From NCBI RefSeq assembly GCF_016811235.1, contig NZ_JAFBID010000007.1, positions 62,001 to 126,000 on the forward strand: a stretch of DNA of 64,000 nucleotides, given 5' to 3'. This document shows positions 29,777-39,339 of the stretch, piece after piece (the first letter of the stretch is position 1; the number at the start of each line of letters is the position of its first letter). Source of the DNA: Microvirga arabica (GTDB lineage Bacteria; Pseudomonadota; Alphaproteobacteria; Rhizobiales; Beijerinckiaceae). The translations under genes were made by a program, and so were the position numbers. The notes under the pieces are model-generated. The model saw only the letters and a list, made by a program, of their open reading frames with translations, did not search any database and had not been told where the DNA came from.

Positions 29777-30499
29777 ATGGCGGAACAGGCTGCGACCGAT
29801 ACCTCCCACGCCTATCCCGAGGCCTCGGGCCTGCGGAGCATCGCGGCCGACTTTTCTTCCGACCGGCAGGCTTTCAGGAACGTCTCCTGGGGAAAGGCCA
29901 TGATGTGGATCTTTCTCCTCAGCGACACCTTCGTGTTCAGCTGCTTCCTGATTTCCTACATGACGGCGCGCATGTCCACGACGGTGCCATGGCCTAATGC
30001 GAGCGAGGTCTTCGCCCTGACCATCGGCGGCGTGACCTTGCCCCTCATCCTGATCGCGATCATGACCTTCGTGCTGATCAGCAGCAGCGGCACCATGGCC
30101 ATGGCGGTGAACTACGCCTATCGCCGCGATCGTCGAAAGACCGCGATCCTGATGCTGGTGACGGCCCTTCTCGGAGCAGCTTTCGTGGGCATGCAGGCCT
30201 TCGAGTGGTCCAAGCTGATCCATGAGGGCGTGCGTCCATGGTCCAACGCATGGGGAGCAGCGCAATTCGGCTCCAGCTTCTTCATGATCACGGGCTTTCA
30301 CGGCACGCACGTGAGCTTTGGCGTGCTGTTCCTCCTGATCGTCACCAGGAAGGTTTGGCGGGGCGACTACGATCAGGAAAGGCGCGGCTTCTTCACAAGT
30401 CGCAGGGGGAACTACGAGTCCGTCGAGATCATGGGACTCTACTGGCACTTCGTCGACCTGGTCTGGGTCTTCATCTTTGCCTTCTTCTATCTCTGGTGA
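29777..30499 (+). CDS. Cytochrome c oxidase subunit III, second copy
   Basis: 240 residues of the haem-copper oxidase subunit III family. Typical elements are WGKAMMWIFLLSDTFVFSCF, AAFVGMQAFEWSKLIHEG, SFFMITGFHGTHVSFGVLFL and final YWHFVDLVWVFIFAFFYLW. The ATG at 29777 is chosen (GAGAGGA upstream) over a long unconserved in-frame extension from 29609. It lies 14 bp behind the first subunit III. Subunit III stabilises the oxidase and helps proton uptake. Confidence 0.9.
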   Translation: MAEQAATDTSHAYPEASGLRSIAADFSSDRQAFRNVSWGKAMMWIFLLSDTFVFSCFLISYMTARMSTTVPWPNASEVFALTIGGVTLPLILIAIMTFVLISSSGTMAMAVNYAYRRDRRKTAILMLVTALLGAAFVGMQAFEWSKLIHEGVRPWSNAWGAAQFGSSFFMITGFHGTHVSFGVLFLLIVTRKVWRGDYDQERRGFFTSRRGNYESVEIMGLYWHFVDLVWVFIFAFFYLW

Positions 30500-30507
30500 G
30501 TACGGTC

Positions 30508-30843
30508 ATGGCACAGGCATCCGCCCATGGGCAGGGACAGCAGCATCCAATAAGGCTTTATCTCGTGGTCTGGATCTGGCTGTTCGCCTTAAGCGCCTGC
30601 TCGTACTTCGTCGACTACTTCCAGTTTGAAGGCCTTTTGCGATACTCCCTCATTCTCCTCTTCATGATGCTGAAGGCCGGGCTCATCATGGCCGTCTTCA
30701 TGCACATGGCCTGGGAGCGCCTGTCACTGGTCTATGCCATCCTGGTGCCGATCAGCGCCGTACTGGTTTTTGTGGCGATCATGGTGCTGGAATCGGATTA
30801 CACGCTCCTGTCACGGCTCTCGTTCTTCGGGCCAGGCACCTGA
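30508..30843 (+). CDS. Cytochrome c oxidase subunit IV (prokaryotic type)
   Basis: 111 residues with three hydrophobic helices: LYLVVWIWLFALSACSYFVD, YSLILLFMMLKAGLIMAVFM followed by HMAWE, and VYAILVPISAVLVFVAIMVL. Length, helix count and last position in the operon match bacterial subunit IV, a small assembly/stability subunit. It starts 8 bp after the second subunit III and is followed by a hairpin terminator. An in-frame GTG at 30496 is an alternative start. Confidence 0.85.
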   Translation: MAQASAHGQGQQHPIRLYLVVWIWLFALSACSYFVDYFQFEGLLRYSLILLFMMLKAGLIMAVFMHMAWERLSLVYAILVPISAVLVFVAIMVLESDYTLLSRLSFFGPGT

Positions 30844-30851
30844 TCGGCGAG

Positions 30852-30875
30852 AGGCGGCCTGATCGAGGGCCGCCT
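30852..30875. terminator. Terminator after the cox operon
   Basis: AGGCGGCC / GGCCGCCT 8-bp stem with an 8-base loop, followed on the plus strand by TTGCCTTAT. It lies between the cox operon and the convergent DUF2189 gene and could serve both. Confidence 0.6.
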
Positions 30876-30895
30876 TTGCCTTATCAGAACGTCAA

Positions 30896-31720
30896 TCATG
30901 CGGCAGGATGCGCCTCGTCGGGATGAGGCGGCTCCACGACCCGGCGATACAGATGCCAGGTGGCGTGCCCAAGCACGGGCATCACGATGGCCAGGCCCAC
31001 GAAGAGCGGGAGCGACCCGACAAGGAGCCCTGCCGCCACGATCAGGCCCCACAGAGCCATCGTGAGTGGGTTCATCACCACCGCCTTGACCGACGTGTAA
31101 ATCGCCACAGCCACTCCGACATCCCGGTCGAGGAGAAGCGGGAACGAGATGACGCTGATGCTCAACACCGCAACGGCGAAGCAGAACCCGAGAATGTTGC
31201 CGATGACGATCAGCCTCATGCCCTCGGAGGTTGCGAGTACCTGATTGACGAATTGGGAGTAGGACGCGGGCACCTCATAACCGAAGATGGATTGGTACAG
31301 CATGCGCGCCGATGTCAGCCATACGAGGAAGATCACAAGCAGCACCACGCCCAGAGCGGCAATCGACGGGATCGACGGTGACTTGAGGACGTCGAAAGCA
31401 TCCTGCCAGGTGGTGGTCAGGCCAAGTTCCCGCCGCCTGCTGATCTCGTAAAGGCCGATGGCCGCGAACGGGCCCACCAGAGCAAAGCCCGATGCCAGCG
31501 GATAAAGCAGTGGCAGCGCATTGTTGCTGAACGTCAATGCTGCAAGGCACACGCCGATGATGGGATAGATCAATCCGAGAAAGACCAGGTGGGACGGCAT
31601 CGCCCAGAAATCGTCGAATCCTTTTGCCAGTGCCTCCTTCAGGTCGGCGGGCGTGATCTTCCTGACGACGGGCTGGGCCGGGGTCTCGGTCGCACCGGCA
31701 ACAACGTGAAAATGAGCCAT
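30896..31720 (-). CDS. DUF2189 family inner-membrane protein
   Basis: 274 residues with about six membrane helices. The N-terminal cytoplasmic part (RKITPADLKEALAKGFDDFW) leads into GLIYPIIGVCLAALTF and a PLASGFALVGPFAAIGLYEISRRRE motif typical of DUF2189 proteins, which are often found near respiratory oxidase genes in alphaproteobacteria. Function is unknown. It is convergent with the cytochrome oxidase operon, so any link is by proximity only. Confidence 0.88.
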   Translation of the reverse strand: MAHFHVVAGATETPAQPVVRKITPADLKEALAKGFDDFWAMPSHLVFLGLIYPIIGVCLAALTFSNNALPLLYPLASGFALVGPFAAIGLYEISRRRELGLTTTWQDAFDVLKSPSIPSIAALGVVLLVIFLVWLTSARMLYQSIFGYEVPASYSQFVNQVLATSEGMRLIVIGNILGFCFAVAVLSISVISFPLLLDRDVGVAVAIYTSVKAVVMNPLTMALWGLIVAAGLLVGSLPLFVGLAIVMPVLGHATWHLYRRVVEPPHPDEAHPAA

Positions 31721-32035
31721 AACCGCTCCTCCAGGGATGAACCTTGGCAGCTGAAATCACGGCCTGCGCGACGGTCACGCATAACCGTAACCTGTGCAAT
31801 GAATATACGCTCGAACTAGAAGGATGTCGCCCTTGAAAGGATTCTCAAGCGGCAGAGCGAATATTTGCATCCTTCGAGATCCGGGCCGCTCCGACGGCAC
31901 CGACCGCCAGGATCCCGTTTTCCAGTCACCCTCTTGCAGTTCGGCCATCCCCCGTGCTTGGGTCTGCGGCAGGAGTTGCAGGCGCCGATGATTCATGCAG
32001 CGCCTCCCTAGAATTCGACGAAGACGAGGCCTCCA
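31721..32035. other. 315-bp divergent intergenic region (DUF2189 / tam)
   Basis: Holds the upstream regions of the minus-strand DUF2189 gene and plus-strand tam. ORFs here are short or are extensions of antisense shadows. No promoter or operator was convincing by eye. Confidence 0.5.
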
Positions 32036-32809
32036 TTGGCAGACTGGAACGCGGGGCAATACCTGACATTCGAGGACGAGCGGACGCGGCCTGCGGTCGA
32101 CCTGATCGGGCGCGTTCCTCTGAAGGAGATCCGCAGCGCCGTCGATCTCGGATGCGGCCCGGGAAACAGCACGGAGCTGATCGTCCATCGCTACCCGGGC
32201 GCAGGCGTGCTCGGGCTCGACAGTTCGCCCGACATGCTGACCAAGGCTCGCGCGCGCCTGCCGGAGGTCACGTTCCAAGAAGCGGACATTGCAACCTGGG
32301 ATCCGGACGAGCGCTACGATCTGATCTTCGCCAACGCCGTCCTGCAATGGCTGCCGGACCATGCGCGCCTGCTTGCAAAACTCGCCGCCTGCCTGGACGC
32401 AGGCGGCTGCCTTGCCGTCCAGATGCCCAACAACCTGGATGAGCCATCGCACAGCCTCATGCGGAAGGTCGCGCAGGAGGGGCCGTGGGCGGAAAAGCTC
32501 AAGGCCGGATCCGTGGCCCGCGTGAAGATCGGGGCGTTCGAGAACTACTATTCATGGCTGCTGCAGGCCGGGTGCTCGGTCGATCTCTGGCAGACGGCCT
32601 ATGTTCATCCCTTGGCGGATGCGCAAGCCATCATCGAGTGGCTCAAGAGCACGGGGCTGAGGCCTTATCTCGATCCTCTCTCCCCAGAGGAGCAATCCGC
32701 GTTCCTGGATCGATATTACATCGAGATCGAGAAGGCCTACCCGGCCCAGCAGGACGGCAAGGTGCTTCTTCGTTTCCCCCGCCTATTCTTCGTCGCGCAA
32801 AAACAGTGA
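32036..32809 (+). CDS. tam: Trans-aconitate 2-methyltransferase
   Basis: 257-residue class I SAM-dependent methyltransferase. The N-terminus ([20 protein letters not shown]) and the SAM motif [11 protein letters not shown] (~residues 37-47) match Tam, which methylates trans-aconitate, an inhibitory spontaneous isomer of cis-aconitate. Further matches are [25 protein letters not shown] and ENYYSWLL. Translation appears to start at TTG (32036), with GAGG about 8 bp upstream; no in-frame ATG exists nearby. It is a single-gene unit. Confidence 0.88.
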   Translation: MADWNAGQYLTFEDERTRPAVDLIGRVPLKEIRSAVDLGCGPGNSTELIVHRYPGAGVLGLDSSPDMLTKARARLPEVTFQEADIATWDPDERYDLIFANAVLQWLPDHARLLAKLAACLDAGGCLAVQMPNNLDEPSHSLMRKVAQEGPWAEKLKAGSVARVKIGAFENYYSWLLQAGCSVDLWQTAYVHPLADAQAIIEWLKSTGLRPYLDPLSPEEQSAFLDRYYIEIEKAYPAQQDGKVLLRFPRLFFVAQKQ

Positions 32810-32939
32810 CGCGCGGTATGAGCGCCGAAGGGTGACATCCGGCACATCGCTGGCTGTCTTGCGTCCTCCATATTATAAGCCATGGTCATCTTTGGGCCAT
32901 CGAGAACAGCGGCCTGTTCTTGGGCAGCGGAGAAACATC

Positions 32940-33497
32940 ATGACATGGAGAAGGGCACGCCGGAGGCCAGCTCGACTTGCCGCGTTGCGGCTCGTGCTCC
33001 TGGGCAGTCTCCTTCACCCATTCTCGAGCGAGCCTGCGCTGGCGCAAGGCGTCGGCTGCGTACTCCAGGCGACGACCGCTCCGGCGCGGCAGATCCTGCG
33101 CTGCCGGGACGGCGTGACCATCGAGGCCGAAGCGGGAGCCGTCTACACCCTCGTTGACCGCGATCGGGACGCCCAGCCCGACGCGGTGCACCTGCAGAGC
33201 GGGGCCATCCTCGTCGACGCGCCGGCACGAACCGCACGGCGGGGCTTCCAGGTCATGACCCCGCAGGCCATTGCCGCCGTGCGCGGCACCCAATGGGCCG
33301 TCGATGTCGGCAGCAGCCGAACTTCCGTCCTCGTGGTGACAGGACGGGTGGCGGTACGGCGGGTTTCAGGCAACACGCGGAGCGTCAGCCTTGAGCCCGG
33401 CGAGGGCGTCGACGTGGAGGCCGGCACATCGCCCTTGGTCGTGCGGCGCTGGCCCGCCCCCCGCGCAGCAGCCCTCCTCGCCCGCTTCGGGCGCTGA
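32940..33497 (+). CDS. FecR domain-containing periplasmic protein
   Basis: 185 residues. A basic N-terminus and hydrophobic signal helix end near PALAQG, followed by a FecR-type beta-rich domain (VYTLVDRDRD, FQVMTPQAIAAVRGTQWAVD, SVLVVTGRVAVRRVS, VSLEPGEGVDVEAG). The ATG at 32940 has GGAG 9 bp upstream; an in-frame upstream ATG region lacks a ribosome site. Only 6 bp separate it from the CHASE2 cyclase gene, and FecR/CHASE2-cyclase pairs recur in proteobacteria, suggesting a periplasmic modulator of the cyclase. Confidence 0.85.
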   Translation: MTWRRARRRPARLAALRLVLLGSLLHPFSSEPALAQGVGCVLQATTAPARQILRCRDGVTIEAEAGAVYTLVDRDRDAQPDAVHLQSGAILVDAPARTARRGFQVMTPQAIAAVRGTQWAVDVGSSRTSVLVVTGRVAVRRVSGNTRSVSLEPGEGVDVEAGTSPLVVRRWPAPRAAALLARFGR

Positions 33498-33503
33498 GCC
33501 TCC

Positions 33504-35408
33504 ATGCGCAGGCGGTTTGCCATTCCGCTCATCGCCGCTGCCTTGGCGGCCCTCTGGGGCGCGGGGCTGGCCTTCTGGCATTGGCAGGGCGGTTCTTCCC
33601 TTCTCGACCGGCTGGAAGCGCCCCTGGTCGACCTGCGATTTCTGGTCGAAGGCCCGCGCCCGACACCTGGAGGCATCACGATCCTGGCCATCGACGACGA
33701 GACCGTGCAGCAGGTCGGCGCCTATCCCCTGCCCCGCACCACGATGGCGCAGCTCGTCTCGAGCGTGGGACGCATGCACCCGAAGGCCGTTGCGCTCGAC
33801 ATCCTTTTCGTCGATCCAGGTCGTGCAGAGGGTGACCTTGCGCTGGAGAAGGCGCTCAGCGAAACGCGGAGCGTCTTGGCGGCCGCAGGTCTGTTCGAGC
33901 GCAACGCGCAGCAGGCTCTCGATCCTCTCCCAATCGCGTCCGATGATCTTCCGACAGCCCAGAAACTTCTCCTGCCGATCAAGAGTCTGGCCAGCGTTTC
34001 AGCGCTTGGTGTCGTCAACATCGCTACGGACCCATCCGGTGTGCCCCGGCACATCCCTCTTCTAGTCCGCTCTGACTCTCAGATCATTCCGTCATTCCCG
34101 CTGCGCACCGTCTCTGTTGCAACGGGTCGAGATCCGGTTCTCCGAGCAGACGAAGTCGCCATCGGCGATGTGGCGACGAGCACAGACGGCGGGTATGCGC
34201 TAGCCCTCCGCTTCTACGGACCGGCCGGCACCATTCTCACCGTCAGCGCCAACGAAGTCTTGAGCGGACGGGCCGATGAGGATGTGTTTCGAGACCGGAT
34301 CGTCGTGATCGGCGCAACGGTCACGGGCGGCGGCGATGCCTTTCCGACGCCCTTCGATCCCGTGCTGCCGGGGGTCGAGGTTCTGGCAACCGCCATGGCG
34401 CATCTCATGGCGGGTGACGGGTTGGTGCGCGACACCCGTGTGCGCCTCGTCGATGGAGCCATGGCCATCCTGCTGCCGGTTCTGCTCGTCCTGCTCCTCG
34501 CCTGGCATCGCGGCATGTGGGGATTTGCCATTATCGTCGTGGTCACGGCCGCATGGATCGGTCTCACCTTCGCGGCCTTCACGCGAGGCATCTGGCTCAG
34601 CGCCACCCTTCCCCTGCTGGCGGCCCTGCCTCCTGCGCTGCTGTTCGGCGCGGCGGAACTCTGGCTCGACCGGGGCCGCGCAGACAGGCTCAGCCTGCAG
34701 AGCCGGACCCTGCGTCGCTTCCAGCCTCCGAGCCTTGCCAAGCGGCTTGCCGAGGATCCTGCTTTCCTCTTGAAGCCAGTGCGTCAGAAGGCAGCCGTGA
34801 TCTTCATCGACCTATCGGGCTTTACCGGCCTGAGCGAGCTTCTGCCGCTCGATGAGACCCGCGAGATGCTGCGCGGATTCCATGCTCTCGTCGACCGGGA
34901 GGCCGTGCGCCACCAGGGCATCGTTGCCAGCTTCATGGGCGACGGTGCCATGATCCTGTTCGGGCTGCCGGACTCCTCGCCCGAGGACGCCTGCCGGGCC
35001 GTGGAAGCCTGCGTGGGCCTGTGCCTGCGGACGGAAGCCTGGATGGCGGACTTGCCAGATGCAATTGCGGCCCGGATCGGCTTCAAGATCGGCGCCCATT
35101 ACGGAGAGATCATCGCCTCCCGGCTCGGCGGCGACAGCCACCAGCACATTACGGCGATCGGCGACACGGTCAATGTGGCGAGTCGGTTGATGGAGGTCGC
35201 CGCCTCGCACGATGCCGATGTGGCCCTGAGCGACGATCTCCACCGCGCGGCAGGCGACGCCTGCTCGATCTTCCAATCCGGCGTCCTGGAAGGAACCTTC
35301 CCGACGGCGATCCGTGGCCGGGCCGGTTCGATTCCGATATGGCTCTGGCGAAGGAACCGCAGCCTCGTGCATTCGGGCTCCGGCGGCGTTCGCCGAAGCC
35401 CCTCCTGA
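33504..35408 (+). CDS. CHASE2-domain class III adenylate/guanylate cyclase
   Basis: 634 residues. An N-terminal helix, a periplasmic CHASE2 sensor (~30-310; ITILAIDDETVQQVGAYPLP, PKAVALDILFVDPG, DRIVVIGAT), three membrane helices (~315-390) and a C-terminal class III cyclase domain (~430-620). Metal-binding Asp residues are present in FIDLSGFTGL and FMGDGAMILFG, and the Asn/Arg pair in IGDTVNVASRLM. The Lys that usually reads the adenine base, three residues before the GD, is Ser here (VASFMGD), so nucleotide specificity is uncertain. It forms an operon with the FecR gene. Confidence 0.92.
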   Translation: MRRRFAIPLIAAALAALWGAGLAFWHWQGGSSLLDRLEAPLVDLRFLVEGPRPTPGGITILAIDDETVQQVGAYPLPRTTMAQLVSSVGRMHPKAVALDILFVDPGRAEGDLALEKALSETRSVLAAAGLFERNAQQALDPLPIASDDLPTAQKLLLPIKSLASVSALGVVNIATDPSGVPRHIPLLVRSDSQIIPSFPLRTVSVATGRDPVLRADEVAIGDVATSTDGGYALALRFYGPAGTILTVSANEVLSGRADEDVFRDRIVVIGATVTGGGDAFPTPFDPVLPGVEVLATAMAHLMAGDGLVRDTRVRLVDGAMAILLPVLLVLLLAWHRGMWGFAIIVVVTAAWIGLTFAAFTRGIWLSATLPLLAALPPALLFGAAELWLDRGRADRLSLQSRTLRRFQPPSLAKRLAEDPAFLLKPVRQKAAVIFIDLSGFTGLSELLPLDETREMLRGFHALVDREAVRHQGIVASFMGDGAMILFGLPDSSPEDACRAVEACVGLCLRTEAWMADLPDAIAARIGFKIGAHYGEIIASRLGGDSHQHITAIGDTVNVASRLMEVAASHDADVALSDDLHRAAGDACSIFQSGVLEGTFPTAIRGRAGSIPIWLWRRNRSLVHSGSGGVRRSPS

Positions 35409-35427
35409 TCAGGGTCATGCTGCCGGT

Positions 35428-37307
35428 TCAGAGCTGTTCGGGAGCCGGCATGCCCGTTCCGAACCAGTTCTTCTGCATGAGCAACTTGGCTTCCTCAACC
35501 GTTGTCTGATCGCCCTGCGCCTCGGCGGCACGAAGCAAACCGGCGGCAGCCCAGCCATTGTTCGGCGAGCGCTGCAGCGCTTCGCGGAAAGCCTTTACTG
35601 CCTCTGCAGGCTTGCCCTCCGCCATCAAAGCCGCCCCGAGGGATTGATGCACCGGGTAGTACCAGTAAGGCGGCTCCATGTAAGGCAGTCCGTCTTGGAT
35701 TGTCGCAGCTTCAGCAAACAATACGGCCGCCTGTGCATGTTCGCCGGCATTCTGCGCGATCCTTGCCTCGATCTCATGCACCGCAATCGAGAGCACGTCC
35801 GGTCCCGGCACGCCGGCATCGGGCAGAGCCATGATCTCAGGCCGCTTTGCCAACGCGTCTATGGCGCCAGCCTCCAGGCGGGCCTCATCGGCTCGCCCGA
35901 GACGGGCCAGGGCAATACCGCGTGCGTAATGCCATGCGGCTTTGACATACGGAAAATCACCATCCGGTGCAGGCAGAGCCAAAACATCCTCAGGCTTCGA
36001 GAATACCGCATGGACATTGTAGGGCGCTGCCGTGATCGGCTGCGTCCACGGCACCTCGCGCTGAGCGCGCTCAGAGACGATTCCTGAAAGCTTACGTGCC
36101 GCCTCCACGGCTGTGCCACCATCGCCGCCGGTGAGCGCCGAGACCATCAGGAAGTGAACGTTATGCGCGTAATAGGCCTCGGAATAGAGAAGGCTCGCGC
36201 CTCCCTGCTCCATGATCGCCTCATCGGCCGCAGCCGCACGCACATTGGCGTCGAGGCTGTCGCGCCAGCGCCCAAGGCGATACCAGATATGGCTCGGCAT
36301 GTGCACCAGATGCCCCGCGCCGGGCATCAGGTTTTCCAGACGAGCCGCATGCGGGGCGGCCCGCTCCGGGCGATCCGACGCCTCGACGGTGTGGATGTAG
36401 AGAGGACGGCGCCGGGATGATCGGGATTGGCTGCAATCGAACTGGACGACGCCGTTCCGAGCACACCTTCGAGCAGGGCAACGATCTTGTCCGTCTTCCC
36501 CTTCGGCGTCCTGCCGCCATCGGCCCAGTAGTCCCACGGCGTGAGATTCATCAGTGCGTCGGCGGTAAGAACCGCCACATGTGGATCGGTGGGGAATCGC
36601 GCCTGCACCGCCTCCATGGCATCGGCATATGCCTGATCCAGAGTCTTGCGGTCGGCCATGGGATCGGGCGAGTGCCTCTTGGAGAGAGCCTCCACCAAGG
36701 CAACCTGCATGTCTCCTTGGGCAGGAGCAAGGCCTCGCGCCTTCGCCAGCACGACGAGCGCGCGCGCATTCGCGTCCGCATCCATCGGATAGTTGATATG
36801 CGGACCGAGCACCCAGGCCTCGCCCCACAGGCACATGGCGCAATCAGGGTCGAGCTCCTGCGCTGCGCGGAAGGCCCGCGCCGCCTCCGCATGATTGAAG
36901 CCCCAGCCCAGCCGATAGCCCTGGTTGAAATAGGCCTGAGCCTCTCCGTTCGAATCCTTGGTCACCGACCAAGCGAGCGTGCCGAGATTGTCGCGCAGCG
37001 GAGGCTTGGCGTCGGATGTGGGAGCAGCGGCGCCGCGCGGCAAATCGCGGCCGTAAGCGCCGAGTTCCGTGCGCTTCGGCTGCACATCCTTGGCTTGCGG
37101 CTGCAGCTGCGCAACCGACATATGATGCCCGGAACCGTGATGGTTCGGCTTCTGCAGGGCATGCAGCATGCGGACCCGCGGAGAGTCATGATTGCCGAGT
37201 GGACAGGCATTGGCAGCGCTTCCCGCAACCAGAGCCAGAGCGGCTGTTGCGGCGAGCAGAGCGGATCGTGAGGAACGGCAACGATGGTGAGCGTTGAAGG
37301 TCGTCAT
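35428..37307 (-). pseudogene. Periplasmic TPR-repeat protein, apparently frameshifted
   Basis: Two overlapping minus-strand frames together make one ~626-residue protein. The 5' part (37307 to ~36405) has a signal peptide (ALLAATAALALVAGSAANA), then AYFNQGYRLGWGFNHAEAARAF and CAMCLWGEAWVLGP, and reaches ANPDHPGA. The sequence continues in a shifted frame with YIHTVEASDRPERAA, LMPGAGHLVHMPSHIWYRLG and C-terminal TPR helices (GAALMAEGKPAEAVKAFREA) ending at 35428. The total of 1880 bp is not a multiple of three, and one missing base near 36399-36408 explains the break. It may be a true pseudogene, a recent mutation or a sequencing error. Intact homologues are secreted TPR proteins of unknown role. 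Confidence 0.75.
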
Positions 37308-37876
37308 GAACAGATCCTCCTCCCTTGGAGCGAGCAGGAGGATAGTGGCGAATGGTCATGGCGTCGGTGCTCAGTGGCACACGAGCATCGTACAAACTTG
37401 TGCCGAGCTATACCTTTATTGGAAGAACCATTGTTACAGGTGAGGGATCAAGTGCGCTTAAGACACATGGTGGCTTTGCAAGCGATTTTTGACAGGGGAT
37501 CCGTGTCCCCCGCCCGCAGGGTCGCAGATGAATGGCGTTGCTCAGGCGCTGTGCTGCTCGACTGAGTGCGTCATGCGATCGGAGCGCCTTCTCTGGCGCC
37601 TCAGGCGCTTCATCAACGCGATGGACGCGACGAGCGTCCGTTCGAGATCAGCCAGAACGTTGTTCGTGTCCGGCGCGAGCGAGTGGTTCTTTCGTTCCAG
37701 TTTCATCAGCAGCTTGTTCCGCATTTCCCTTGTACTGCAAGCACGCGTTGCCGGTGCCTGTAAGGGAAGAAAAGCGTTGCAGTGCGGCTGCAATGTGGCA
37801 TGCCTCCACAATCAAACTATCGCAACGATATAGCCGCCGCGCGATGCAATGAACATTCTGCGGTTCACAAATGAAA
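37308..37876. other. Gap of ~570 bp with no clear gene
   Basis: It lies between the frameshifted TPR gene and the terminator of hmgA. The only candidate is a weak small minus-strand ORF, listed separately. Several unrelated short ORFs occur on the plus strand with no family pattern. No repeat, RNA or promoter was convincing. Confidence 0.5.
37542..37724 (-). CDS. Possible small basic protein (60 aa)
   Basis: A 60-residue reading frame starting MRNKLLMKLERKNHSLAPDT, with a heptad-like ADLERTLVASIALMKRLRRQ helix and basic Arg run. GGGAA lies very close to the ATG, which is poor spacing. The helix pattern is more protein-like than the surrounding shadow ORFs, but I recognise no family and it may not be expressed. 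Confidence 0.25.
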   Translation of the reverse strand: MRNKLLMKLERKNHSLAPDTNNVLADLERTLVASIALMKRLRRQRRRSDRMTHSVEQHSA

Positions 37877-37903
37877 GCCGCCAGGATCCGAGATCCTGAC
37901 GGC
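37877..37903 (-). terminator. Terminator after hmgA
   Basis: Inverted repeat with arms of 12 bases (GCCGTCAGGATC / GATCCTGGCGGC, one wobble) and a 3-base loop, followed on the minus strand by TTTCATTT. It lies 22 bp past the hmgA stop. Confidence 0.65.
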
Positions 37904-37924
37904 TGCCACGGAGTATTTCTTCGG

Positions 37925-39280
37925 TCAGCGCTGGTTCGGATTGAAGTGCTTCTTCAGCTTGTGGCCGTAGGAAGCATAGTCCTTCTGCAGGGACTCGGTC
38001 TCGGCTGCAAACGCCGTCACCTTCTGTGGGAAGCGCGTCTCGAACATGAAGGCCAACGTTCCTTCGAGCTTATGCGGTTTCAACTCCACATTGCTCGCCT
38101 TCTCGAATGCATCCATGTCGGGCCCGTGAGGCAGCATGGTGTTGTGCAGCGACATGCCGCCCGGCACGAAGCCGCCGCCGGTCTTGGCATCGTAAACGCC
38201 ATAGATCAGGCCCATGAATTCGCTCATCACGTTCATGTGGTACCACGGCGGCCGGAAGGTGTTCTCCGCCACCAGCCAGCGCTCGGGGAAGATCACGAAA
38301 TCGATGTTGGCGGTGCCGGGCGTCTCCGACGGCGAGGTCAGCACGGTGAAGATCGATGGGTCGGCGTGATCGTAGAGGATCGGCCCCACCGGCGAGTAGC
38401 GACGCAGGTCGTACTTGTAAGGCGCGTAGTTGCCGTGCCAGGCCACCACGTCGAGGGGTGAGTGATCCATGTCCGCCACCCAGAGCGTGCCGCCCCATTT
38501 CACGTACATCTTAGACGGCGCATCCCGGTCCTCGTAGGCTGCGACAGGCGTGAGGAAGTCGCGCGGATTGGCGAGACAGTTGGCTCCGATGGGCCCGCGC
38601 TCCGGCAGGGTGAAGGCGCCGCCGTAGTTCTCGCACATGTAGCCGCGTGCCGGACCATTCGTGAGCTCCACGCGGATCTTCACGCCGCGCGGAATCACCG
38701 CGATCTCGCCCGGCTCGATATCGATGATGCCGAACTCGGTCCAGAGGCGAAGCGAACCCTGCTGCGGCACGAAGAGAAGTTCGCCGTCGGCATTGTAGAA
38801 GTATTCATCCGTCATCGAGCGCGTGATGAGATAGACATGCGCGCCCATGCCGGCCTGTGAGCCCGCATCGCCCGCCGTGGTGATGGTGCGGATGCCCTCC
38901 AGGAACGAGACGGGCTCAGCCGGTATCGGAATCGGATCCCAGCGCATGGGCGCGATGGGCACTTCCACCTCGGCGGCAGGCGCCGTGCGCCACAGGCCGA
39001 TATCGGCCTTCCGGAACTGGCCCCAATGGGAGACGGTCGGGCGGATGCGGTAGAGCCAGGTGCGCTCGTTCGTGGTGCGCGGCGCCGTGAAAGGTGAGCC
39101 GGAGAGCTGCTCGGCATAAAGCCCGTAGGCGCACTTCTGCGGCGAGTTGCGCCCGATGGGCAAGGCGCCGGGCAGTGCCTCGGTCTCGAAGCCGTTGCCG
39201 AAGCCGGACATGTAGCCGGGCTGGATGGCGCTCTCAATCCGCTCGGAAACCTGAGACAGGGGCGGGTTCTGGACATTCAT
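37925..39280 (-). CDS. hmgA: Homogentisate 1,2-dioxygenase
   Basis: 451-residue Fe(II) ring-cleaving dioxygenase that opens homogentisate to maleylacetoacetate in Phe/Tyr catabolism. N-terminal [19 protein letters not shown] and [13 protein letters not shown] are hallmark motifs. Iron ligands lie in [18 protein letters not shown] and the preceding DFVIFPERW region. The start at 39280 ([10 protein letters not shown]) has GGAGG eight bases upstream. It is divergent from a MarR regulator with an inverted repeat between them. Genes for the next steps (maleylacetoacetate isomerase, fumarylacetoacetase) are not adjacent. Confidence 0.97.
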   Translation of the reverse strand: MNVQNPPLSQVSERIESAIQPGYMSGFGNGFETEALPGALPIGRNSPQKCAYGLYAEQLSGSPFTAPRTTNERTWLYRIRPTVSHWGQFRKADIGLWRTAPAAEVEVPIAPMRWDPIPIPAEPVSFLEGIRTITTAGDAGSQAGMGAHVYLITRSMTDEYFYNADGELLFVPQQGSLRLWTEFGIIDIEPGEIAVIPRGVKIRVELTNGPARGYMCENYGGAFTLPERGPIGANCLANPRDFLTPVAAYEDRDAPSKMYVKWGGTLWVADMDHSPLDVVAWHGNYAPYKYDLRRYSPVGPILYDHADPSIFTVLTSPSETPGTANIDFVIFPERWLVAENTFRPPWYHMNVMSEFMGLIYGVYDAKTGGGFVPGGMSLHNTMLPHGPDMDAFEKASNVELKPHKLEGTLAFMFETRFPQKVTAFAAETESLQKDYASYGHKLKKHFNPNQR

Positions 39281-39296
39281 GGGCGTAACCTCCACA

Positions 39297-39333
39297 GTTG
39301 GTCACAAATGTAACTATCCATTTTGTAACCAAC
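39297..39333. promoter_or_regulatory. Candidate MarR operator between hmgA and its divergent regulator
   Basis: Arms GTTGGTCACAAA (39297-39308) and TTTGTAACCAAC (39322-39333) match in 11 of 12 positions around a 13-base spacer. The element fills almost the whole 59-bp gap and ends 6 bp before the MarR start codon, so binding would block both genes. Confidence 0.65.
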
Positions 39334-39339
39334 AACCCG

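Noticed and set aside
35314..36087. 257-codon plus-strand ORF across the TPR gene
   Set aside because: It overlaps the cyclase end and is antisense to conserved TPR helices.
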